From NCBI GenBank assembly GCA_964590435.1, contig CAZPWT010000005.1:1-64000 (forward strand): 64,000 nt of DNA. The letters are read 5' to 3'. The notes beneath the pieces are model-generated. The model saw only the letters and a list, made by a program, of their open reading frames with translations. It was not told the DNA's origin and did not search any database. Position 1 is the stretch's first letter. Each line of letters starts with the position of its first letter. The translations under genes were made by a program, and so were the position numbers. Source of the stretch: WSZJ01 sp964590435 (GTDB lineage: Bacteria > Planctomycetota > MHYJ01 > WSZJ01). Positions 30,849 to 40,148 of the stretch are shown here, piece after piece.

Positions 30849-33251
30849 CTACTTCGCCAGCTCTCTCCTGAGCTCGGCCATCTCCGCATCCCCCGGCGCG
30901 TTCGCCAGGTAGCGATCGACTTCAGCAACCGCCTCCTCGCGCCTCCCCGCTCCTTCGAGCGCGCGCGCCAGCACGAACACGGCTTCGCGCGACCTCGGCG
31001 AAACGCCGAGCGCGACGCGCGCGTCTTCCGCGGCCGCCGTGAACATCCGCTCCTGCAGGTAGAGCTGACCGCGGCGGAGCAGCAGCGTCGCGTCGCCGGG
31101 GCGCGCGCCGAGAGCGTCGGTCAGGACCTGCGCCGCCGCCAGCCGCTCGCCCTTCGCCTCCAGCACTTCCGCGACCAGCACCGGGCCGTCGGCGCTGCCG
31201 GGGGCGAGGCGCATCGCGATCCGCGCGTTCTCGAGCGCCTGGTCCCAGGCCTCGAGCTTCGCCCACGCCCGCGCGGCCGCGGCGTGCGCCCACGGGTCCG
31301 AGTGAACCGCGAGCCGCGCCTCGCGCGTCGACGCCTCCAGTCCCCACTGTCCCGCCTCGCCGAACGCCGCGGCGAGCTCGTCGTACGCGTCGACGTTGTC
31401 GCGCGTCGCCGGGACGTTGCGCTGGAACACTCCCGCGGCCTCGACCCACAGCCCCTCTCGCGCGAGCGCCGCCGCGAGGTGCGTCGCCGCCTCGGGCGTC
31501 GGCATCAGCCCTTCCCACACCGCCACGTCGTCCTCCTCGATCCGCCCGAGCGCGGCGTCCACCGCCGCGGGCCGCCCCTCGAACGCCCGCCGCAGGCAGA
31601 CCGTCGCCGGGGCGCGCTTCCCCGCCCTCCACAGCCACACGCCGGCCTCGAGCTGAGTCCCGGGGTTGGCGGGCCAGAGGGCGGCGGCGGTTTCGAAGCG
31701 CTGTGCGGCGAGGTCGAGGTCGCCGCGGGCCTCGGCGGCGCGGGCGAGGAACCAGGCGGCGTCGGCGTCGCAGGGGGAGAGGGTGAGGGTGCGGTGAAGG
31801 GCGATTTCGTCGGGGGTGCGGTTGCGCCCCTCGGGGTTGAGCGGGGCGAGCCAGAGGGCGAGGGCGCAGGCGAGGGCGGCGAGGGGGGCGGCGAAGCGCG
31901 GGACCGGGCGGGCGGCGTCGGACCAGGCGGGGGCGAGGCCGAGGAGGGCGGCGAACAGGAGGCCGACGCCGGTGATGCGGAGGTCGAAGTCGACGAGGGC
32001 GTGGACGGCCGCGGCGAGGACGGCAGCGATCGCGGCGCGGGCGGCGGCGCGCTCGGCGGGGTCGAGGGACGGGAGGCCGCGCGTGGCGCGGAAGAGCCAC
32101 AGCGCGAGGCCGGCGACGAGCAGCAGCAGCCACGCCGCGCCGCCCTCGAACGCGGCGTTCACGTACTCGCTGTGCGCGTGCTGGAACTGCCCCGGGAGCG
32201 ACGGCGGCTGGAACGGGCGGAAGGCGCGCGGGTACGAGCCGATCCCGAACCCGAGCACCGGCTGGCGCGCCGTGGCCGCGAGCGTCGCCTTCCAGCAGAC
32301 GACGCGCGTGTCCTCGACGACTTTGCGGGCTTCGATTCCTTCGAAGCGCTGCAGGAGCGGCTCGGCGTTCGCGGCCCAGACCGTGATCGCGGCCGCGGCG
32401 GCGAGCACGACGCCCCCGCCGATCGCCGCGCCGCGCGAGCGGCTCCGCAGCACGAACGCGAGCGCCGCCACCCCCGCGCCGGCCGCCAGCGCCCCGCCGC
32501 GCGACTTCGACAGCACGATCGCCGCCGCGAACAGCGCCGCCGCCACCGCCCACGGCAGCCCCGCTTCCACCAGGCTCACCCGCCCCTCGTCGCGCTTCCG
32601 GTGCGCAAACCGCCCCCACGCCACCCCCGCCGCCAGCGCCAACCCCATCGCCATCAGCCCCGCAAAATTGTTCCGGTTCACCAGCGTCCCGCTCGCGCTC
32701 TCCAGGTCCAGCCTCTTCCCGAAGAACGGCAGCGTCTCCCACCGGAACCCCGTCTGGCCGGCGGCGTAGAGCGCTTCGAGCGCGAGGACGCCGACCAGCG
32801 TCGTCACCGCGAACGGGCGCGGAAGCCCGGCCTGCACCAGGCGCATCGTGAACAGCCCGGCCATCACGTACGCCGCGACCTGCGCCGCCTGCCGCACCGT
32901 CAGGAACGCGTCCGCCGTCCCGGGGCCCGATCCCGCGGCGCCGTGGGAAGCGCGGAGGGCGGAGGACCACGGGAAAAGGAAGCCGAGGCCGGGGACGAGC
33001 TGGAGGGCGAAGAGCGCGGCGACGGCGGCGAAGAAGACGGCGGCGGGGCGGGAGAGGAGGAACGGCCCGGGGAGCACGTACATCGCGGCGAGCGTGAGCG
33101 CGGCCATCGCCGCGGCCGAGGCGGCGACGGCTCCGGGCGACACCCCCCCGTAGACCGCGAGCGTCCCCGCCCAGACGGCGAGGAACGCGAGCCAGAGGCA
33201 GCGCACGCGGGTCGGGAGGTCGGGCACGGCGGGGGGCTCCAGTGCAGGCAA
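30849..33251 (-). CDS. O-antigen ligase family protein with C-terminal TPR repeats
   Basis: 800 residues. About twelve membrane helices in residues 20-470, with the Wzy_C/WaaL-type periplasmic region including ETLPFFGKRLDLESASGTLVNRNNFAGLMAMG and GIGSYPRAFRPFQP..HAHSEYVNAAFEGG, the latter carrying the conserved 'G.G...f......h.hn.yl..l.e.G' pattern of ligases and polymerases. Residues 480-800 are tandem TPR helices. The family joins lipid-linked polysaccharide to an acceptor. It stands alone on the minus strand between repeats, 10 kb from the polysaccharide cluster. Confidence 0.85.
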   Translation of the reverse strand: MPALEPPAVPDLPTRVRCLWLAFLAVWAGTLAVYGGVSPGAVAASAAAMAALTLAAMYVLPGPFLLSRPAAVFFAAVAALFALQLVPGLGFLFPWSSALRASHGAAGSGPGTADAFLTVRQAAQVAAYVMAGLFTMRLVQAGLPRPFAVTTLVGVLALEALYAAGQTGFRWETLPFFGKRLDLESASGTLVNRNNFAGLMAMGLALAAGVAWGRFAHRKRDEGRVSLVEAGLPWAVAAALFAAAIVLSKSRGGALAAGAGVAALAFVLRSRSRGAAIGGGVVLAAAAAITVWAANAEPLLQRFEGIEARKVVEDTRVVCWKATLAATARQPVLGFGIGSYPRAFRPFQPPSLPGQFQHAHSEYVNAAFEGGAAWLLLLVAGLALWLFRATRGLPSLDPAERAAARAAIAAVLAAAVHALVDFDLRITGVGLLFAALLGLAPAWSDAARPVPRFAAPLAALACALALWLAPLNPEGRNRTPDEIALHRTLTLSPCDADAAWFLARAAEARGDLDLAAQRFETAAALWPANPGTQLEAGVWLWRAGKRAPATVCLRRAFEGRPAAVDAALGRIEEDDVAVWEGLMPTPEAATHLAAALAREGLWVEAAGVFQRNVPATRDNVDAYDELAAAFGEAGQWGLEASTREARLAVHSDPWAHAAAARAWAKLEAWDQALENARIAMRLAPGSADGPVLVAEVLEAKGERLAAAQVLTDALGARPGDATLLLRRGQLYLQERMFTAAAEDARVALGVSPRSREAVFVLARALEGAGRREEAVAEVDRYLANAPGDAEMAELRRELAK

Positions 33252-33320
33252 GGGGACGGAGGGGGATCATGGAAACAAAGCTCGACGCTGGCGAGGATGG
33301 ATTTTGGGAGAGAGGAGGGG

Positions 33321-33532
33321 GGAAACGGCAACTACAAGACGGCGAACTACAAGTAAGGGGCGAACTTCAAAGGGGCAACTTCAAGGATTGGGGCGTCGGC
33401 GGAGGGCCCGGTTCGAGAGGGGGAGTGAATCCGCCGCAGCGCCCCGTCCCTCACCTGGCTTGAGGTTGTCCGTTTGAAATTGCCCCTTACTTGGAGTTCG
33501 CCCTCTTGTAGTTGCCGTTTCCCTCCCCCCCG
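33321..33532. repeat. Long inverted repeat (AACTACAAG family)
   Basis: The left arm at 33321-33386 (GGAAACGGCAACTACAAGAC, then GGCGAACTACAAGTAAGGGG, then GGGGCAACTTCAAG) is the imperfect complement of 33459-33532 (CTTGAGGTTGTCCG to CTTGTAGTTGCCGTTTCCC). Arms of over 60 bases flank about 70 bases. It fills most of the divergent gap 33252-33625, which has no gene. Confidence 0.65.
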
Positions 33533-33625
33533 GGGGGAAAGATTTACCGTTTGACTTGAGCTCCCGCCGATCCTTCAATACCCGGGAACGCTCGCGCCGC
33601 CGGACCCAATACGAGGATCTGCCTC

Positions 33626-34252
33626 ATGCTCAGGGCCTTCTTCGCCACCGGAGCCCTTCTCGCCGCAACCGCGACCGTCTCGCGCGTCGATTTCTCCGCT
33701 TCCGGCGTCTCCGTCGCGGGCAAGCCCGTCACCGAGCAGACCCTTCAGCTCCGCTCCGCCGGCGACGGCACGATCCTCGCCTCGCGGGACAAGGTCGAAT
33801 CGCTCGGCGGGCTGATCGAGGTCGCGCTCGACGGCGGCCGGACGGTGACGCTCGAGCCCGGCGTGCGGCTCGCGCGCGCGGGCGACGGCTGGCTCATCTC
33901 GGCCCACGCGGGCCGGCCGATGACGCTGGCGGGTTCGGGCGAAGCGATCTCAGTGGCGAGCCCGGCGACAGTGCGGCCGGTCGACGGCGGCTGGAAGCTC
34001 GGCGACGGCACGATCGTCGCGGGCGCCGCGCTCAAGGCCGGTCCCGCCGCTCCCGGCGACCCGATGCTCGTCGGCACCGAGGTTCCCCCGGACGGCCTCC
34101 AGGATGCGCCTCGGCCGCGCTCGGAACGCGAGAAGCGCAAGCGCAAGCTCGGCAACCGCCGGCTTCACGTGTCCGACCCGATGCCGACGGCAGAGGCGGC
34201 GGACGAAGAAGCGCTTGAAGATGTGGACGACGTGAGCCCCGCGGGTTTCTGA
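33626..34252 (+). CDS. Hypothetical exported protein
   Basis: 208 residues. A hydrophobic N terminus (LRAFFATGALLAATATVSRV) is a likely signal peptide without a lipobox. Residues 25-145 alternate polar and hydrophobic in a FecR-like or beta-sandwich manner (GGRTVTLEPGVRLARAGDGW). The C-terminal 60 residues are highly charged (SEREKRKRKLGNRR then an acidic tail). No family recognised. It ends five bases before the putative outer-membrane barrel gene, so the two are probably cotranscribed and act in the envelope. Confidence 0.65.
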   Translation: MLRAFFATGALLAATATVSRVDFSASGVSVAGKPVTEQTLQLRSAGDGTILASRDKVESLGGLIEVALDGGRTVTLEPGVRLARAGDGWLISAHAGRPMTLAGSGEAISVASPATVRPVDGGWKLGDGTIVAGAALKAGPAAPGDPMLVGTEVPPDGLQDAPRPRSEREKRKRKLGNRRLHVSDPMPTAEAADEEALEDVDDVSPAGF

Positions 34253-34290
34253 AACCGATGGCGGATCCCACGGCGTACCCCACCCGAACG

Positions 34291-35490
34291 ATGCTCCGCA
34301 TCCTCGCGCTGCTGTGCGTCCTCCTGTTCCCGGCATCGGCGTTCGCCGATAACCTCGCGACGGAGTGGATCGACCGCGTCACGCACGAGGTGCAGCAGGA
34401 GGAAGGGCCGCTCTCGACGCGCGCGCTCGATTTCCACGTCTACGGCGGCGTCTACGGGTACTACACCAACAACCTCTTCCTCGCCCCGCACCGCCACGCC
34501 GACGGCGACTCCGCCGCGATCGGGTACGCCCGCGGCCGGCTCGACTATTCGGACGCGCGCCTCGAGGTCGCTGCGGACCTCCTCGTGAACTTCGACTACT
34601 ACATGGAGCACCACGCGGCGCGCGAGGACGAAGAGCGCTTCTTCGGCAAGATCCGCTGGACCGACAGCGTCTTCGACCTGCAGCTCGTGGAGATCGCGCG
34701 GCGCGAGAGCGACGCGCTCGACGCGGTGTTCGCGGACCACGCGCGCCGCATCGTGACGGACACGCTGCCGCGCATCGGCGTCAAGATCCCCGGCCTCCCG
34801 ACCATCGACGCGTTCGCGCAGATCCAGACGGTGCACTTCGAGGGGAACACGTTCGACGGCCGCGAGAACGTGAACTACCGCGCGGGACTGGCGGCGCTCG
34901 TCGACCTCTCGCAGCGCCTCGCGTTCGGCGCCGACGCCGGCATCCTGGGAATCCACTACCGCGAGCGCGAGCAGACTCCCAACGCCTTCGGCTACTTCGC
35001 CCACGGCCTCCTCCGCGGCGAAGTCACCGATCGCTTCCTCGTCGAAATCGCCCTCGGCGCCTCCTACATCCACGGCCGCCGCGCCGAGTTCGGCGACGAC
35101 CGCGCGCAGCGCAACACGACCTTCGACGCCGCGGTCCACCTCCGCTACGAGGCCACCGAGACCCTCACGCTTCTCGGGGACTACAGCCGCCGCTTCGGCT
35201 TCTCCGGCATCGGCAACACCTACGAGGCCATCGACCGCGTGGTCCTCATCGCCGAGTGGCAGGTCTTCGAACCGCTCCGCCTCCGCGCCCGCGGCCAGTA
35301 CGACTACGTCGCCCCCACCGAGTCCTTCGACCGCGCCTACTGGTCCGGAGGCCTCGGCGCCACCTTCCAGGTCGTGAAGCACTTCAACCTCGACGGCGGT
35401 GTGATCTACCGCGGCGGGAACATGCGCGAAGTCTCGGGCGACCGGTACTCGAACTGGATCGCGTATCTCGGGGCGATCGTGGATTTCTAG
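34291..35490 (+). CDS. Putative outer-membrane beta-barrel protein
   Basis: 399 residues from the ATG at 34291, which places a classical signal peptide (LRILALLCVLLFPASAFADN) at the N terminus; an ATG at 34258 adds 11 residues. The mature part consists of regularly spaced amphipathic strands rich in Tyr, Phe and Arg (GGVYGYYTNNLFLAP, RLRARGQYDYVAP, YWSGGLGATFQV, YSNWIAYLGAIVDF) and ends in Phe, as expected for a barrel inserted by BAM. It resembles barrels found with exopolysaccharide loci. The specific family is not certain. Confidence 0.7.
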   Translation: MLRILALLCVLLFPASAFADNLATEWIDRVTHEVQQEEGPLSTRALDFHVYGGVYGYYTNNLFLAPHRHADGDSAAIGYARGRLDYSDARLEVAADLLVNFDYYMEHHAAREDEERFFGKIRWTDSVFDLQLVEIARRESDALDAVFADHARRIVTDTLPRIGVKIPGLPTIDAFAQIQTVHFEGNTFDGRENVNYRAGLAALVDLSQRLAFGADAGILGIHYREREQTPNAFGYFAHGLLRGEVTDRFLVEIALGASYIHGRRAEFGDDRAQRNTTFDAAVHLRYEATETLTLLGDYSRRFGFSGIGNTYEAIDRVVLIAEWQVFEPLRLRARGQYDYVAPTESFDRAYWSGGLGATFQVVKHFNLDGGVIYRGGNMREVSGDRYSNWIAYLGAIVDF

Positions 35491-35515
35491 AGCTGGGCCC
35501 CGACGGGCTGGAAGG

Positions 35516-35810
35516 GCTTTGCCACAGAGGGCACAGAGGGCGCAGAGAAACTCGACTCGATTCCTCGCGCCTCGAGAATAGCCTGACGATTCGTGCAGCG
35601 GTGACCAGCGTCGGGGTCCGCCGGGCCTCCGGCCCGGCTGCGGGGGGCGGAAGCGCGACGGGCCGAACCCCGCCCTTCGGCCGCTCCAATTCCATGATCT
35701 CGCAGGGCTCGGCCCGTCGCGCTTCCGCCCCCCGCTGCGCCGGCGGAGCCGGCGCGGACCCGGCTTGTCAGGAGCCTTTCTCTGCGGCCTCTGTGCCCTC
35801 TGTGGCCCAA
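35516..35810. repeat. Nested long inverted repeats
   Basis: Outer arms at 35516-35550 (GGCTTTGCCACAGAGGGCAC to GCGCAGAGAAA) and 35776-35810 (CTTTCTCTGCGGCCTCTGTG to CTCTGTGGCCC). Inner arms at 35614-35664 (GGGTCCGCCGGGC to GCGGAAGCGCGACGGGCC) and 35710-35762 (GGCCCGTCGCGCTTCCGCCC to GGCGCGGACCC). The gap 35491-35831 holds no gene; the convergent barrel and cysD genes end on either side, so it may also act as a terminator. Confidence 0.65.
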
Positions 35811-35831
35811 TCCGTCCTGCCCGCCCCGCGC

Positions 35832-36716
35832 CTACATGTACCCGTCGCGCCGCAGCTTCTCCAGCCCTCCACCGTCATCCTTGTCCTGCGCGCGCCCCGA
35901 CCGCTCCGCCACGTTCGCGAACTTCCCGCTCCGCAGCTCCTCGATGATCTCCGGCACGTTCCGCGCACCCGACTCCACGCACTGCGTGCACGGCCCGCAC
36001 CCCAGCGACCGGTACCGCTTCCCCGTCCCCGCGTCGTAATACAGCGACACCGTCGGGATCCGCTCGCGCTGGATGTACTCCCAGATGTTGAGCTCGGTCC
36101 AGTCCAGCAGCGGGTGGATGCGCACGTGCGTCCCCGGCGCGAACTCCGTCTTGTACTGGTTCCAGAACTCCGGCGGCTGCTCCCCGACGTCCCACGCGTT
36201 GGCCGTCGTGCGAGGCGAGAAGTACCGCTCCTTCGAGCGGCTCCCCTCCTCGTCGGCCCGCGCGCCGACGATGACACCCGTGAAGGGCTCCCGGTTCTTG
36301 TCGACCTCGTACTGGCCGGTGGCGAGGTTCATGCGGCGGCGCGGCCACTCCCCGCTCAGAGTGTGCTTCAGCGCCTCCGTCTTCAGCAGCCCGCAGCACG
36401 TGATGCGGTCCACGGCGCCCTCCGGGAACGTCCGCTTCGCCGCCAGCGCCTCGGTGTTCTGCCCGACGATCATCGTGAGCTTCCACTCGAGCGCGAGCCG
36501 GTCCCGGTACGTGATCATCTCGGGGATCTTGTACGACGTGTCGATGTGCACGAGCGGGATCGGCACGTGGCCGAAGAACGCCTTGCGCGCGAGCCAGAGC
36601 AGGACCGTGCTGTCCTTGCCGATGGACCAGAGCATGCAGAGCTGCTTGAAGTTCGCGTAGGCCTCGCGAAGGATGTGGACGCTTCGCGCTTCGAGCTGGT
36701 CGAGGTGGTCTACCAT
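35832..36716 (-). CDS. cysD: Sulfate adenylyltransferase subunit 2
   Basis: 294 residues. With CysN it makes adenosine 5'-phosphosulfate from ATP and sulfate. The ATP-pyrophosphatase loop is in CMLWSIGKDSTVLLWLARKAF; TSYKIPEMITYRD, GARADEEGSRSKER and the C-terminal SLGCGPCTQCVESGARN are typical. The start ATG lies inside the 3' end of cysN (7-base overlap), so both are translated together. No cysH, cysC or transporter is near; the activated sulfate might serve polysaccharide sulfation as well as assimilation. Confidence 0.95.
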   Translation of the reverse strand: MVDHLDQLEARSVHILREAYANFKQLCMLWSIGKDSTVLLWLARKAFFGHVPIPLVHIDTSYKIPEMITYRDRLALEWKLTMIVGQNTEALAAKRTFPEGAVDRITCCGLLKTEALKHTLSGEWPRRRMNLATGQYEVDKNREPFTGVIVGARADEEGSRSKERYFSPRTTANAWDVGEQPPEFWNQYKTEFAPGTHVRIHPLLDWTELNIWEYIQRERIPTVSLYYDAGTGKRYRSLGCGPCTQCVESGARNVPEIIEELRSGKFANVAERSGRAQDKDDGGGLEKLRRDGYM

Positions 36717-38425
36717 GGCCGGAAGATGATCCCCCGTTCCTGGAGCAGCCGGCGGACCTGCGCGGGATCGGCCGTGTCGAGGTCCGCGCCCGCGCCGCCG
36801 ATCACGACCGTGCGGCCGGGCTCCACGACCGCGCGGATCTCGTCCAGCCCCTCGCGCGTCAGCCCCGGCGCCGAGGCCACGACGAGCACCCCCGCGTCCA
36901 GCAGCACTTCCGCCGCGTCCGCAAGCCGCCCCACCGGCTCCCCCGCGCCGATCCCGAGGTAAGTCACCACGCTCCCCGACTCGAACAGCGCTTCGTCAAT
37001 TTTCCGCGCCGCGTCGCTTCCCGACGTCACCACCACCAGCGCCGGCCGCTGCCGGTTCCGCTCCGCCCGCTTTTCCGCCGTCACCCCGCCCGCCTCCCAA
37101 CGCGCCGCGCGCTTCCCGCCGCGCGCCTCGCCGGACAGCGCTTCCCGCACGATCCCGCCGCCGCGGATTTCGAAATCGTCGACGAGGACGAAGCGGCTGG
37201 TGGTGGCGAGTTCGCTGGCGAGGTCGCAGGCGATCGGACGGCTGGTGCGGAGCGTGCATTCGGCAACCTCGTGGCGGTCGACGCGCGCCTTGTGATCGTC
37301 GACCTCGAGCGAGGACGCGTTGAGCACGCGGTGAATCTCCTCGACGCGGACCGGCACGCGGGCGCTTCCCAGCTTGAGGACGTACTCCCGATGAAGGGCG
37401 AGGGGCGTGCGGCCGAGCCAGAAGAGGCTGGCCTTGAGGCGGGTGGTGACGCGCGGGGCGGGCTGGCCGGCGACGGTCGCGAGTTCGCCGCGCTGGACGT
37501 AGATCTGCTCGGCGAGGGTGAACCCGGCGGCTTCGCCCGCGCCGGCGGAGTCCTGCGGGTCGCGGTTGAAGGCCTCGATCGAGGCGACCCGGGCGCGCTT
37601 GCCGGACGGCTGGAAGACGACTTCGTCGCCGACGGAGACGCGGCCGGTGTCGATGGTGCCGGCGACGATGCGGCGTTCGTCGCCGTTGGCGGTGAACTTG
37701 TAGACGTCCTGGACGGCCATGCGGAACGGCTTATCGGCCTCGGGTTCCTCGGAGCGGAAGAGGTCGAGCATTTCGAGGACGGTGGGACCGTCGTACCAGG
37801 GCATCGCGGCGGCGTGGCGGGCGATGTTGTCGCCTTCGCGGCCGCTGACGGGGATGAACTCCTGCGGGCGGACGTCGAGCTGGCCGAGGAAGGCGCTGTA
37901 TTCGGCGCGGATGCGCTCGAAGACGGCGCGGTCGTAGCCGACGAGGTCCATCTTGTTGACGAGGACGACGAGCTGCTTGATCCCGAGCATCGACATCATG
38001 TAGCCGTGGCGGCGCGAGTTTTCGCGAACGCCTTCCTTCGCGTCGATGACGAGGAGGGCGGCCTCGGCGCGCGCGGCGCCGGTAATGAGGTTGCGGAGGA
38101 ACTCGATATGCCCGGGGGCGTCGATGAGGATGTAGGGGCGCTGCGCAGTCTTGAAGAACACGCGGGCGGCGTCGATCGTGATTCCCTGCGCCTGCTCGTC
38201 CTTGAGCGCGTCGAGGAGGAAGGCGTACTCGAAGGGCTTCGAGTTGCGTTCGCAGTTGGCGCGGACGGCCTCGAGGCGGCCTTCGGGGAGCGACGAGGTG
38301 TCGGCGAGGAGGCGGCCGATGATGGTGCTTTTCCCGTGGTCAACGTGGCCGCCGATGACGAGGTTGAGGCGGCGGCGGTCGCCGGTGATCCGGGGAGCGG
38401 GCGGAAGGGCGGTTGCGGTGGTCAT
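36710..38425 (-). CDS. cysN: Sulfate adenylyltransferase subunit 1 with degenerate APS-kinase-like C terminus
   Basis: 571 residues. Residues 1-430 are the EF-Tu-like GTPase: GGHVDHGKSTIIGRLLAD, DAPGHIEFLRNLITGA and NKMDLVGYD, then the beta-barrel domains. Residues about 445-571 align in position with the CysC (APS kinase) half of CysNC fusions, but the P-loop expected as GLSGAGKST reads TSGSDAARK, and Arg/Asp signature residues are absent, so it cannot be an ordinary kinase. It precedes cysD with a short overlap. GTP hydrolysis drives the unfavourable adenylyl transfer. Confidence 0.93.
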   Translation of the reverse strand: MTTATALPPAPRITGDRRRLNLVIGGHVDHGKSTIIGRLLADTSSLPEGRLEAVRANCERNSKPFEYAFLLDALKDEQAQGITIDAARVFFKTAQRPYILIDAPGHIEFLRNLITGAARAEAALLVIDAKEGVRENSRRHGYMMSMLGIKQLVVLVNKMDLVGYDRAVFERIRAEYSAFLGQLDVRPQEFIPVSGREGDNIARHAAAMPWYDGPTVLEMLDLFRSEEPEADKPFRMAVQDVYKFTANGDERRIVAGTIDTGRVSVGDEVVFQPSGKRARVASIEAFNRDPQDSAGAGEAAGFTLAEQIYVQRGELATVAGQPAPRVTTRLKASLFWLGRTPLALHREYVLKLGSARVPVRVEEIHRVLNASSLEVDDHKARVDRHEVAECTLRTSRPIACDLASELATTSRFVLVDDFEIRGGGIVREALSGEARGGKRAARWEAGGVTAEKRAERNRQRPALVVVTSGSDAARKIDEALFESGSVVTYLGIGAGEPVGRLADAAEVLLDAGVLVVASAPGLTREGLDEIRAVVEPGRTVVIGGAGADLDTADPAQVRRLLQERGIIFRPW

Positions 38426-38498
38426 GGGCTTATGTTTACCAAATTAGTCATGATTCGCGCAAGAACCCGTTCGCACAAATCTCCAGACGGTTCCCCTT

Positions 38499-38650
38499 CC
38501 TTTTTCATTCCCTTTCATCCGCGACCAAGCCGTTCCTTTTGCTTCTGACCGAACGCTCGGTTGGCTGACAAAATCCCATGGGCGCGAACCACGGGTCTCG
38601 ATCCAGAAAAAATAACGACTGGGTCGCGGATAAAAACGAATGAAAAAGGA
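38499..38650. repeat. Long inverted repeat (TTTCATCCGCGACC family)
   Basis: The left arm at 38499-38547 (CCTTTTTCATTCCCTTTCAT, then CCGCGACCAAGCCGTT) is the imperfect complement of 38605-38650 (AACGACTGGGTCGCGGAT, then AAAAACGAATGAAAAAGG). A single arm like it lies at 4600-4640. It fills the gap between cysN and the exporter gene. Confidence 0.65.
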
Positions 38651-38664
38651 TGGGGCGGCCCGGC

Positions 38665-39636
38665 TTAAAAAATCCCTCTCTCCGGCACCCACACCACGTC
38701 CCCCGGTTTCAACACCACGTCCGCGTCCAGCTTTCCGCCCACGATGTCCCCCAGGTCCACCGGCAGCTTCTCCGCCGTCCCGTCCGGCTTCTGCCGCAGC
38801 ACCTGGATCGACCCCGTCGCCGCGAACTTCGTGTAGCTCCCCGCCCGCGCAATCGCCATCGACGCCGTCATCCGCGTATCCGCCGGAATCTCGAACCACC
38901 CGGGCTCCTTCACCGCCCCCAGCACGTACACCACCCGCGCCGCCGACGGGATCATCACCAGGTCGTTCGGCTGCAGCTCGACGTCCGCCTCACCCTTCCC
39001 CGCCGCGATCGCCTGCTCCACCTCCACGAGGCTGATCCCCACCACCTCGCGCTCCCCCTTCTCCCCGCGCCGCACGATCTGCACGTACTCCTTGTACGCC
39101 TTGTCCGTGATCCCCCCCGCCACCGAGATCAGCTGCAGCAGCGTGATCCGCTCCGACGGCGGCAACGCGTACCCGTTCGGCTTCGCCACGCCCCCGAGGA
39201 TGAACACCTGCCGCGGCGCGAATTCCTTTACCGTCACCGTCACCTGCGGGTCCTTCAGGTAGTCCTTCGCCAGCCGCTCCCGAATCGACGCCTCCAGCAG
39301 CGTCGGCGTCATCCCCGCCGCCTTCACGCTCCCGATCAGCGGATACGAGAAAGAACCGCTCTCCGGGATCCGCACGTCCAGCTTCAGGTCCGCCTCGTTG
39401 TACACCGCGATGTCCAGCAGGTCCCCCGCCACCAGCACGGGATCGCGCGGCGCGGACAGCCGCCCGGCCGGAAGCGCCGTCCCGGTCATCGGGTGGAATC
39501 CCCCGGGCACCACCGGCGGCTCGCTCCCGCCGTTCCCCGTCGCGGGCGGATCCTTCTCGCCGGTCTTCGCAGGCTCATCGGAAGCGCAGCCGACGAGAGC
39601 CGCGGCCGCAACGAGAGACAACAGGAGGTTTCTCAT
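38665..39636 (-). CDS. Polysaccharide export outer-membrane lipoprotein (Wza-like)
   Basis: 323 residues from an ATG at 39636 preceded by AACCTCC-free but family-consistent sequence; a longer open frame upstream is Arg-rich and non-genic. Signal peptide with lipobox ALVGC (Cys17). Poly_export domain (LVAGDLLDIAVYNEADL to RIPESGSFSYPLIGSVKAAG), then SLBB domains (QVFILGGVAKPNGYALPPSERITLLQLI and VYVLGAVKEPGWFEIP) ending PGDVVWVPERGIF. The family forms the periplasm/outer-membrane channel for capsule or exopolysaccharide and works with the Wzc-type kinase, encoded here at 5790. Confidence 0.9.
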   Translation of the reverse strand: MRNLLLSLVAAAALVGCASDEPAKTGEKDPPATGNGGSEPPVVPGGFHPMTGTALPAGRLSAPRDPVLVAGDLLDIAVYNEADLKLDVRIPESGSFSYPLIGSVKAAGMTPTLLEASIRERLAKDYLKDPQVTVTVKEFAPRQVFILGGVAKPNGYALPPSERITLLQLISVAGGITDKAYKEYVQIVRRGEKGEREVVGISLVEVEQAIAAGKGEADVELQPNDLVMIPSAARVVYVLGAVKEPGWFEIPADTRMTASMAIARAGSYTKFAATGSIQVLRQKPDGTAEKLPVDLGDIVGGKLDADVVLKPGDVVWVPERGIF

Positions 39637-39680
39637 GGGGGAGACAACGTTACCAGAACCCCCGACGCGGCGGAACCGCG

Positions 39681-40148
39681 CTACTTCGCGAGTTCCGGGT
39701 TCTTCTCCTTGAACTCCGCCATCGACTGCGCCGCAATCTCCAGCACGTCCCACTCCGCCGCCGGGTACTTCTCCGACAGCTTCACCTTCTCGTCCCCCAC
39801 CGCCTTCCCGAACTGCTCGTCGTTCCGGTACTTCGCCGCGTCCATGAATTTCCGCACCGGCATCTCCCGCTTGCCGGATTTGCGGCGGACGATGATGAAG
39901 CGCAGTTTCGGGCGGCCGCGCCACCACTCGCCGAGGAGCGCCCGCGGCCCGCCGCACGGCCCCTCGAAAATCTCCAGCCCCGCGCCGTGCTGCTCGAACA
40001 GCCGGACCGTTTCCTGCCCCAGCGCCTCCTCGAGCGCCTCCGCCGACGCGAATTTTTCGGCGTCCAGCAGGGCGGTCGCCAGCACCACGCCGTCAGCGGG
40101 GCGGCGGACACAGAGGAGTCGGAATCGGTTCTCGGGGGTGTACCACAT
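39681..40148 (-). CDS. Hypothetical protein
   Basis: 155 residues from the ATG at 40148, where MWYTPENRFRLLCVRRPADG begins; the frame is open a further 13 codons upstream. No signal peptide or membrane helix. Mixed alpha/beta, with a Trp-rich centre (GEWWRGRPKLRFIIVRR) and a Lys-rich end. A GATAAT box lies 12 bases upstream of the ATG. It ends 45 bp before the start of the Wza-like gene on the same strand, so it may be cotranscribed with it. No family recognised. Confidence 0.6.
   Translation of the reverse strand: MWYTPENRFRLLCVRRPADGVVLATALLDAEKFASAEALEEALGQETVRLFEQHGAGLEIFEGPCGGPRALLGEWWRGRPKLRFIIVRRKSGKREMPVRKFMDAAKYRNDEQFGKAVGDEKVKLSEKYPAAEWDVLEIAAQSMAEFKEKNPELAK

Noticed and set aside
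30627..33356. 909-codon plus-strand frame opposite the O-antigen ligase
   Set aside because: Extremely Arg/Glu/Gly-rich with no domain; the minus-strand protein has clear helices, ligase pattern and TPRs.
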